From the NCBI RefSeq assembly GCF_004193775.1, contig NC_041016.1, forward strand, positions 42,829,522-42,893,521: DNA of 64,000 nucleotides, given 5' to 3'. Each line of letters opens with the position of its first letter. Position 1 is the first letter of the stretch. This document shows positions 56,252-64,000 of this stretch, one piece after another. Both the position numbers and the translations under genes were made by a program. The notes below the pieces were generated by a model. The model was not told the origin of the DNA. It searched no databases and saw only the letters and a list, made by a program, of their open reading frames with translations. The DNA is from Glycine soja. Taxonomy: Eukaryota > Streptophyta > Magnoliopsida > Fabales > Fabaceae.

Positions 56252-57496
56252 ATGACTAGGGATAATCCAGGTGATTTACAACCCTTTGATCCTGAAATGG
56301 ATAGAACCTTTCATAGATTATTTAGGCATAGTGTACATCCTGATCATTCTGAGCATTCCGTGTATTCTATGCATTCTGAGTATTTTGTTACTGGTGATTC
56401 TGAACATTCTGATTTTGAGCATTTGGCTGCTAATTTTCATACTGAGAACATGGCTCAATCTCCACCTCGTGAGAGGACTCTTAGGGAGATGATTGCACCT
56501 GACTTCACTTATGAAAGCTTGTGCATTCAATATCCTGATGAGGATGTTCCATATGTTCTCAAGACTAGACTAATACATTTGCTGCCCAAGTTTCATGGTC
56601 TTGCAGGTGAAGATCCTCATAAGCATCTTAAGGAGTTCCATATTGTTTGTTCCACCATGAAACCCCCTTATGTTCAGGAAGATCATATCTTTCTAAAAGC
56701 TTTTCCTCATTCTCTGGAGGGAGTGGCGAAAGATTGGTTGTACTACCTTGCTCCCAGATCCATTACCAGTTGGGATGACCTTAAAAGGGTGTTCTTGGAG
56801 AAATTCTTCCCTGCATCTAGGACCACTGCCATCAGAAAAGACATTCCAGGCATCAGGCAACTTAGTGGAGAGAGCTTGTATGAGTACTGGGAAAGATTCA
56901 AGAAATTGTGTGCAAGCTGTCCTCACCACCAGATTTCTGAGCAATTCCTTCTGCAATATTTCTATGAGGGACTTAGCAACATGGAGAGGAGTATGATTGA
57001 TGCTGCCAGTGGTGGAGCTCTTGGTGATATGACTCCTGCTGAGGCTAGGAATCTGATTGAGAAGATGGCTTCCAACTCCCAACAATTCAGTGCAAGAAAT
57101 GATGTTATTGTCCTTAGAGGAGTCCATGATGTGGCCACGGATTCATCTTCATCTGCTGAAAATAAGAAGCTTGAGGGAAAACTTGATGTCGTGGTCAACC
57201 TAGTAACTCAGCTTGTCGTAAATCAGAAATTTGCACTTGTTGCAAGTGTCTGTTGTTTATGTTCTTCTGCTGATCACCACACAGATCTCTGTCCTTCTTT
57301 GCAGCAATCTGGATTCAATGAGCAACCTGAAGCCTATGCTTCAAACATTTATAATAGACCCCCTCAGCAGCAAAACCTACAACAGCAGAATAATTATGAT
57401 CTTTCAAACAAAAGATACAATCTAGGTTGGAGGAATCATCCAAATCTGAGATGGGCAAATCCTCCACAACAACAACAACAGCAGCAGCAACAATAG
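56252..57496 (+). CDS. gag: Athila-like gag, open for 414 codons
   Basis: Gag makes the particle of the element. The frame opens MTRDNPGDLQPFDPEMDRTF, then an acidic/His-rich leader, then the Retrotrans_gag core: FHGLAGEDPHKHLKEF, DWLYYLAPRSITSWDDLKRV and GESLYEYWERFKKLCASCPH, then SMIDAASGGALGDMTPAEAR. The zinc knuckle CCLCSSADHHTDLC (CX2CX4HX4C) follows. The frame ends in a poly-Gln stretch (57466-57493) where TAG replaces a Gln. The same frame reads on past that stop and two others (57557, 57761), so the original gag-protease was longer; the open part is not the natural end. Confidence 0.85.
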   Translation: MTRDNPGDLQPFDPEMDRTFHRLFRHSVHPDHSEHSVYSMHSEYFVTGDSEHSDFEHLAANFHTENMAQSPPRERTLREMIAPDFTYESLCIQYPDEDVPYVLKTRLIHLLPKFHGLAGEDPHKHLKEFHIVCSTMKPPYVQEDHIFLKAFPHSLEGVAKDWLYYLAPRSITSWDDLKRVFLEKFFPASRTTAIRKDIPGIRQLSGESLYEYWERFKKLCASCPHHQISEQFLLQYFYEGLSNMERSMIDAASGGALGDMTPAEARNLIEKMASNSQQFSARNDVIVLRGVHDVATDSSSSAENKKLEGKLDVVVNLVTQLVVNQKFALVASVCCLCSSADHHTDLCPSLQQSGFNEQPEAYASNIYNRPPQQQNLQQQNNYDLSNKRYNLGWRNHPNLRWANPPQQQQQQQQQ

Positions 57497-58202
57497 CCTG
57501 TCCCTCATTTCCAGAATGCTGCTAGTCCAAGCAAACCATATGTTCCTCCTCCAATGTAGCAGCAGCAACAACAAAGACAACAAGCAACTGAGGCCCCTTC
57601 TCAACCTTCCTTAGAGGAGTTAGTGAGGCAAATGACCATCCAGAATATGCAATTTCAGCAAGAGACAAGAGCCTCCATTCAGAGTCTGACAAATCAAATG
57701 GAGCAAATGGCTACTCAGTTGAACCAAGCTCAATCCCAAAATTATGACAAATTGCCTTCATAAACTGTGCAGAATCCGAAAAATGTGAGTGTCATCACCT
57801 TGAGGTCTGGCAAGCAAATTAAAGTGCCTCCACCAGTAGCAGCACCTGCACCTGAACCTGACAAGCTTCATTCTACACCTAAAAAAGAGGATGAGATAGT
57901 TGCACAAAAGAGAAAGCTTCCTGATCATGAGGGAGCTAACAAAAATTTTCATGTAGGTGGACCTTCTTCTAGTAGTTCTGACTTGCAGCAGCCTCTTATT
58001 CCTCTTCCTTTTCCACCTAGAGCAATTCCAAACAAAAAGATTGAAGAAGTGGATAATGAGATCTTGGAGACCTTCAGGAAAGTAGAGGTGAATATACCTC
58101 TGCTAGATGCACTCAAGCAAATTCTAAGATATGCCAAGTTTCTAAAGGAGTTGTGCACCCACAAAAGGAAGTGTTGCTTACCCCGTAGGTTTCATAGAGG
58201 AT
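57497..58202 (+). pseudogene. Gag tail and protease region with active-site deletion
   Basis: In the gag frame it continues PSQPSLEELVRQMTIQNMQF, then ITLRSGKQIKVPPPVAAP, then EVNIPLLDALKQILRYAKFL and LCTHKRK, the usual lead-in to the Athila protease. Near 58171 the sequence jumps to AYPVGFIEDVLVRVGEL in another frame. The piece that should carry the DLGA catalytic motif is gone, so the protease is dead and gag is out of frame with pol. Compare the intact DLGA in element E at 18950. Confidence 0.8.
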
Positions 58203-61200
58203 GTGTTGGTTCGGGTTGGTGAACTTATTTTTCCTGCTGATTTTTATGTTCTTGATATGGAAGAGGAATTTTCCCATGGTTCAGTTCCAATTATTTTAGG
58301 CAGGCTATTTATGAAAACAGCCCGAACCAAGATAGATGTTTATGCTGGCACATTGTCTATGGAATTTGGTGATATTGTTGTTCATTTTAACATTCTTGAT
58401 GCCATGAAACATCCATCTGAGGATTATTCTGTTTTTCGTGCTGAGATACTTGATCAGATTATTGATGATTATATGTTTGATTTTGATCTTCTTCATGGTA
58501 CGAAACACCCATTTTTGTCTGATCTGCATACTTGTCATTCCTCATGCAATGAATCTAAATTTAAGTTTGAATTTGATCTTATATCTGATTTTTGTGCTGA
58601 AAGTAAATTTGAATTTGAGTATGGTTCTGATTTTCTGGGTGTTGTACCTCTTGATGTTGATTTTTTAGAGTCAGAATGCACTAACCATGTTGCAGGAGGT
58701 ACATATACTTCTGACTTGCTTTATGAGGTATAGGCTGAGGAACCTTCCTCTTCTTCTCATACCCTGGTTCCTCCCACTGTTCAGCCACCACCCACACCAG
58801 AGTTGAAGCCCTTACCAGCAAACCTCAAGTATGCTTACTTGGAGGACAAGTAAAATTTTCCAGTGATCATCTCTACCTCCCTTGCTGCTGAGCAAGAGGA
58901 GAAGTTGTTGCTAGTGCTCAAGAAGCACAAGAAAGCCATTGGATGGACTTTAGAAGACATTCCTGGTATTAGCCCATCTACCTACATGCATACGATACTT
59001 TTAGAGGATTGAGCTAAGCTAGTGAGGCAGCCACAGCGGCGACTCAACCCCGTCATTCTAGATGTGGTGAAAAAGGAGGTGACCAAGCTCTTTCAAGATG
59101 GAATCATCTACCCCATTTCTGACAGCTAGTGGGTGAGTCCAGTCCAAGTGGTTCCTAAGAAGACAAGTCTCACAGTGATCAAGAATGAGAGGGATGAGCA
59201 TATCCCCACAAGAGTGCAGAACAGCTGGCGAGTCTGCATTGATTATAGTAAGCTGAACCAGGCAACCAGAAAGGATCATTTTCCCCTGCCATTCATTGAT
59301 CAAATGCTTGAGCGCTTGGCAGGTAAGTCTCATTACTGTTTTCTTGATGGTTTTTCTGATTATTTACAAATTCATATTGCTCCTATAGATCAAGAAAAGA
59401 CCACATTCACCTGTCCCTTTGACATTTTTGTCTATAGGAGGATGCCCTTTGGCCTATGCAACGCCCCTGGTACCTTCCAGCGGTGTATGTTTAGCATTTT
59501 CAGTGACTTTTTAGAGAGTTGCATAGAGGTTTTTATGGATGATTTTACTATTTATGGATCCTCTTTTGATGCATGTTTGGATAGTCTAGATAAAGCTCTT
59601 AATAAATGCATTGAAACTAACCTTGTGCTGAATTTTGAAAAATGTCACTTCATGGTAGAACAAGGTATAGTTTTAAGGCATATAATTTCCAGTAAGGGCA
59701 TAGAGGTAGACCCTGCAAAAATAGTTGTTATTTCATAATTGCCTTACCCCTCTTGCGTGCGAGAGGTTCATTCTTTTCTTGGCCATGCAGGGTTCTATAG
59801 GCACTTTATTAAGGACTTTAGCAAAGTGGCCCTTCCACTATCCAATCTGCTGCAAAAGGAGGTGGAGTTTGATTTTGATGACTGGTGCAAAGAGGCTTTT
59901 GATTGCCTCAAGCGTGCGTTGACTACCACCCCTATCATTCAGGTACCTGATTGGACAGCCCCATTTGAGCTGATGCGCGATGCATCCAATTATGCATTGG
60001 GGGTTGTCCTTGCTTAAAAGATTGACAAGCTGCCTCGGGTGATCTACTACACTTCCAGAACTTTGCATGTTGCCCAAGAAAATTACACTACCACAGAGAA
60101 TGAGCTATTAGCGATATTTTTTGCTCTTGAGAAATTTCTTTCATATTTGCTTGGTACTCGTGTTATTGTTTATACTGACCATGCAGCTCTGAAGTACCTG
60201 CAGAAGAAGGCTGAATCAAAACCTAGATTGATTAGGTGGATGCTTTGGCTCCAAGAGTTTGATTTGGAGATCCGTGATCAGAGCAGTGCACAGAACCTCG
60301 TGGCTGACCACCTGAGTAGGATTGAGCGTGCGTCTGAGGACTCACCCATTCGGGATGATTTTCTGGATGACCATTTGTACATTCTGTATCAGATTTCTGA
60401 TTCCTTCCCCACTCCTTAGTTTGCTAATATTGTGAATTATTTGGTTGCTTCTGTTTTTCCTCCCATAGCATCTAAAGCTCAAACTGATAAAATTAAGAGC
60501 GATGTTAAGCATTATATTTGGGATGACCCCTATTTGTGGAAGTTATGCAGTTACCAGGTTATTAGGAGATGCATTCCAAACCATGAGATCAACTCGGTCC
60601 TGCAATTCTGTCATTCTTCCACACCAGGTGGCCATCTTGGCATACAGAGGACAGCTCGCAAGGTGCTTGACTGCGGTTTCTATTGGCCCTCCATCTTTAA
60701 GGATGCATGGAGAATCTGTAGCACCTGTGAGCCTTGTCAACGAGCAGACGACTCACTTTCATAGAGACGGCAAATGCCTCAACAACCCATGTTGTTCTGT
60801 GAGGTGTTTGATGTTTGGGGTATAGACTTTATGGGGCCTTTCCCTGTCTCTTTTGGTTTTGTTTATATTCTCCTTGCTGTTGATTATGTTTCAAAATGGG
60901 TGGAAGCCAAAGCCAACAGAACTAATGACGCTAAGGTTGTTGTGAATTTTGTTAGATCTAAACTATTTTGCAGGTTTGGAGTCCCTAGAGCCATCGTTAG
61001 TGATCAAGGCACCCATTTTTGTAACAGATCCATGTATGCCTTGCTCAAAAAGTATGGGGTCGTGCACAGAATTTTCACACCTTACCACCCCCAAACTAAT
61101 GGGCAGGCTGAGATTTCAAACAAGGAGATAAAAAGGATCTTGGAGAAGATTGTGCAGCCGAATAGAAAGGATTTGAGCACCAGGCTGGATGATGCTCTTT

Positions 61201-61724
61201 GGGCGCATAGGACTGCTTACAAAGCACCCATAGGAATGTCTCCTTATTGGGTTATCTTTGGCAAGGCATGTCATCTTCGTGTAGAGATAGAGCACAGAGC
61301 CTACTGGGCTGTAAAGACCTGCAACTTCTCTATTGATCAGGCTGGAGAGGAAAGGAAGTTACAACTAAGTGAGCTAGATGAGATCCGTTTAGAAGCCTAT
61401 GAGAATTCCAAATTCTACAAGGAAAAGACCAAGAAGTTCCATGACAGCTTGATAGCTAAGAAGGACTTTGTGGTTGAACAGAAAGTTTTATTGTATAACT
61501 CTAGGCTCAGACTCATGAGTAGTAAGTTAAGGTCAAAGTCGATTGGTCCTTTTGTGGTGACTAATGTTTTTCCTTATGTTACAGTTGAGATCAAAAGTGA
61601 ATCCACAGATAAGAGCTTCAAGATCAATGGACACCGGCTGAAACCATTCCTCACAAATCCTTCCTTGGTGGATGTAGTGGTGGAGGAGACCTCCTTACTT
61701 CACCCTACTTCTCTTCCGCCATGA
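58203..61724 (+). pseudogene. pol: Athila-like pol pseudogene (protease tail, RT, RNase H, integrase)
   Basis: One frame runs to 61724 with eight stops: about 58731, 58851, 59010, 59127, 59736, 60015, 60417 and 60762. Most fit CAG/CAA or TGG decay. Domains: protease tail LVRVGELIFPADFYVLDMEE; RT with WRVCIDYSKLNQATRKDHFP, RRMPFGLCNAPGTFQRCM and the FMDD active site (59532-59543); RNase H with [20 protein letters not shown] and [10 protein letters not shown]; integrase zinc region HSSTPGGHLGIQRTARKVL...CSTCEPCQ; catalytic core with IDFMGP, SDQGTHF and [20 protein letters not shown]; and a C-terminal NGHRLKPFL. Gypsy order RT-RH-IN. No env-like ORF follows. Confidence 0.93.
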
Positions 61725-62397
61725 CTTAGGCAGTTTTCTTTTTTTGTCTCCTTCTTTACTTTTATTGCACTTGTCCAAATTTATTGATTGTTTTGATTGC
61801 TCTTGATCTTATGATTGTGTTACATTGAGGACAATGTGTTGTTTAAGTGTGGGGGCGGGGGGAGATTGTTCTTTGTTTGGGGTTTTCTAGGTTAATTTTG
61901 TCATTTTGGTTTTATGTTTTATGTACAAAATTTCATGTTTCTCTTTGAATTCTAGGTTATGTACAAGTAATGGGTAATTGTTTTTGAAATAGGATTTTCT
62001 TGGCATTTTGTGAATTGAAATCCTTGTTTTTCTCTACATGTCAAGTTAGTTTTGAAAGGTTGAATTGAAAGTGATTGATTTACCCTTGGTGAGATTTTGA
62101 GCCATCATCATTTATTTTATTCGGTGTGTTTTGCCCCATTGATTGCTTGCACAATAGCCTTGGCTTGACTCTTGTTGATATTTCTTGGTTCACATGCATG
62201 TTGGGAGATGATTTAGGCATTTTGTTCTTATAAGCCTCTAGCCAAATGAGCCTACCTTAAATTAATTCCTTTGATAGCCCCATTGAGCCTAAGTTCCCCT
62301 TTCTTTGTTTTGAAGCTCATTACAAGACTTAAGTGAAAAACCATGATCTCAACCTTAAGGAATTTTGGAGCTTTGGAATTGTTTTGGAAATAAGTGT

Positions 62398-62416
62398 GGG
62401 GGGGGGGGGGGGGGGG
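62398..62416. repeat. G19 homopolymer
   Basis: Nineteen G continuing an AAGTGTGGGG polypurine-like tract. It looks like an expanded duplicate of the polypurine tract. Confidence 0.9.
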
Positions 62417-62872
62417 TATGTTTCATTGGATGATATGTTTTTGTTGGCCATGCTTGATGATGTATTTTTTCCATGCTTGATGTATATACATATATTGCCT
62501 AATTGTTGCTTTATTTTTCAAATATTCAAAATGCTTTTAAATTTTCATTTTCTGTTCTAAAAAAAATTCGAAAAAAAAATAGAAGAGAAAAACAGAAAAA
62601 GAATGAAGTTGAATAAATGAGGTCTTGTTTTGAGGACTTGAACTGGTTTGAGGACTTGGTTGATTTTTTTGATATTGGAGGTTTTTGGTTTACTTTTTAT
62701 GCTTAATTTTAATTTTGGTTTTGGGTTTACTACTTTTGCTTAATTTCCACTTATTCCCCATTGCTCCTCTATTCCTTTGGGTTTAGCTACTTATCCCATC
62801 CTTTCCTCTACCTTGTCCTTGGCCCCATTATAACCTTAAAAGACCTTTTGATCCTCATGTGCATGTGTTTAT

Positions 62873-62954
62873 GGTGTTTGGTTGTCAATTTTAGAGTCTT
62901 GCCAAGTCTATGTGGTGTTTGGTTGTCAATTTTAGAGTCTTGCCAAGTCTATGT
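62873..62954. repeat. 41-base tandem duplication
   Basis: GGTGTTTGGTTGTCAATTTT...CAAGTCTATGT occurs twice without change, and the start of a third unit follows at 62955. Confidence 0.9.
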
Positions 62955-63290
62955 GGTGTTTGTTTTCATGGGTGCTCTGAGAGTAAACAGTAGCCTAGAC
63001 ACTTGAGAGATAGAGTGCATATCTTGTGAGGCTTTATCACTTTTCATTGAATTCTTAAGCTGATTGACTACCTTGCCATGTTTGAGGTGCTTGGATGATT
63101 TTCATGACTGTCTTGATTCTTTAACTCTTTACATGTTGGATGTTGCCCATTCCTTTCATTCCTTGAGATTCATTGAGAAATATATAAATGTTTTTGTGTT
63201 TGTTTGCCTCTCTTTAATGTCTCTGGATTTGTTCCTTGCTCTACTTTTTTATTTTGCCCAAGAGTGCAAAAGGCTAAGTGTGGGGGAATT

Positions 63291-64000
63291 TGATGTGTCA
63301 TTATTTTCTCCTATTTCTTAACCCTTATTGTCACCATTTTAATTACTGATTAGCCTTAATTGTCAAATTAATTATACATTTTTATCATTTGGGCCTACTT
63401 GACTAATTTTGTGTTTTTAATTTAATTTCAGGAGAATTATATGCAATTGGGCTTGGATCCGGAATTGGGCTGAACCGGCTTGGACTTGAAGAGAGCAGAC
63501 AATTTTATTTTATTTCATCCAGTTTTATTTTATTTTGTTTTTGGGGCTTGGACTTAAAGCAGATTTATAAGCTTTGGGGCTGAGGACCTATATAACAGCA
63601 CCAGGGTTTTAGTAAAGGGGAGACTGTTGACATAGGAGAAAAATTTTAGGGTTTTGCATTTTCAGTTTCGTGTTATTGTTCACGCGCACTGTTCACGTAG
63701 CAATCTAATTTCATTTTCTACTTCAAATTGCAATTTCGTTTTCTGCTTCTGCCTTTGAATTTGTTTTCGTTTCTGTTGATTACTGGAAGGCTGAGTCTCC
63801 AGTGTTGTTTTCTCTTGAGGATCAAGCACAACTCTCTTTGAGGTTTTGTTATTACTATTGAATTTTGATCAGTTTTTTCCCTTCACCAATTGCTCTGTAT
63901 TTGTTGCTATTAATCTATGCATGCTTAATGCTTGATTAATTGTCTCTGTGCTTACTTTACGTTCATGCTTAATGATCAGTTTCGTTCATGCTTAATGGAC
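63291..64000 (+). mobile_element. Athila-like Gypsy 3' LTR, cut by the window end
   Basis: TGATGTGTCATTATTTTC follows the polypurine tract and matches 54397 onward for all 710 bases available, with scattered substitutions and small indels that show the insertion is not very recent. The remaining third and the resumed Copia-2 gag should lie just past 64000. Confidence 0.9.

Larger units (their letters stand above)
61725..63290 (+). other. Gypsy 3' non-coding region
   Basis: There is no env-like ORF in these 1.57 kb. Notable parts are an internal AAGTGTGGGGGCGGGGGGAG tract (61847), a G19 run (62398-62416) after another AAGTGTGG, a 41-base tandem duplication (62873-62954), and a final AAGTGTGGGGGAATT tract (63276-63290) that touches the LTR and is the likely plus-strand primer. 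Small frames here are not convincing genes. Confidence 0.7.

Noticed and set aside
57422..57604. Leu-rich minus-strand frame
   Set aside because: Antisense of the CAA/CAG poly-Gln stretch of gag.

Overview
The window looks like heterochromatic plant nuclear DNA, most likely soybean (Glycine max) or a close relative. The evidence is SIRE-like Copia elements whose LTRs carry many TGGTAATCGATTACCA palindromes, Athila/Calypso-like Gypsy elements with GCGCTTAGCG-rich spacers, CACTA ends with ACGACGGTT subterminal repeats, an Au-like SINE, and remnants of legume-like host genes. I see no intact host gene. Almost everything is transposable element, nested and decayed.

Layout. 1-4998: AT-rich DNA with a tRNA-Gly-like remnant, a broken arginase (minus), a CACTA-like end, a UDP-glucuronate 4-epimerase fragment and a LINE-type RNase H fragment. 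4999-13430: a SIRE-like Copia element (Copia-1) with 5' LTR, PBS, gag, pol, an extra env-like ORF with its own promoter-like region, and a truncated 3' LTR. 13431-17439: remnant of a related Copia element ending in a complete LTR. 17444-17910: fragment of LTR family D. 17911 to about 27283: an Athila/Calypso-like Gypsy element reduced to gag-protease, a repeat-rich spacer, an env-like ORF and a 3' LTR. That LTR is split by a solo Copia LTR with TTGCA target-site duplications. 27405-32590: Gypsy element D, whose second LTR is inverted. 33579-34738: DIVARICATA-type MYB pseudogene (minus). 37014 to about 45450: a decayed CACTA element with a transposase C-terminal piece, an En/Spm-type accessory protein and a Ulp1-like protease domain, split by a 2.86-kb solo LTR with TCAGG duplications; an EGY-protease fragment lies near its left end. 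45826-48700: bZIP and alanine-glyoxylate aminotransferase pseudogenes, an Au-like SINE and a perfect 34-nt palindrome. 49010-54396: Copia-2 on the minus strand, cut at its gag by an Athila-like Gypsy element (54397 to beyond 64000).

How the parts relate. The coding parts are gag, protease, integrase, RT and RNase H modules of LTR elements, plus transposase and accessory modules of a DNA transposon. Most carry in-frame stops, many explained by C-to-T change in CAG, CAA or CGA codons (or G-to-A in TGG), as expected of long-methylated repeats. The most unusual structures are the inverted LTR of element D, the related env-like ORFs in both a Copia and a Gypsy element, and the promoter-like palindrome cluster ahead of the Copia env-like ORF. 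All domain calls come from reading translations by eye; no search was run.
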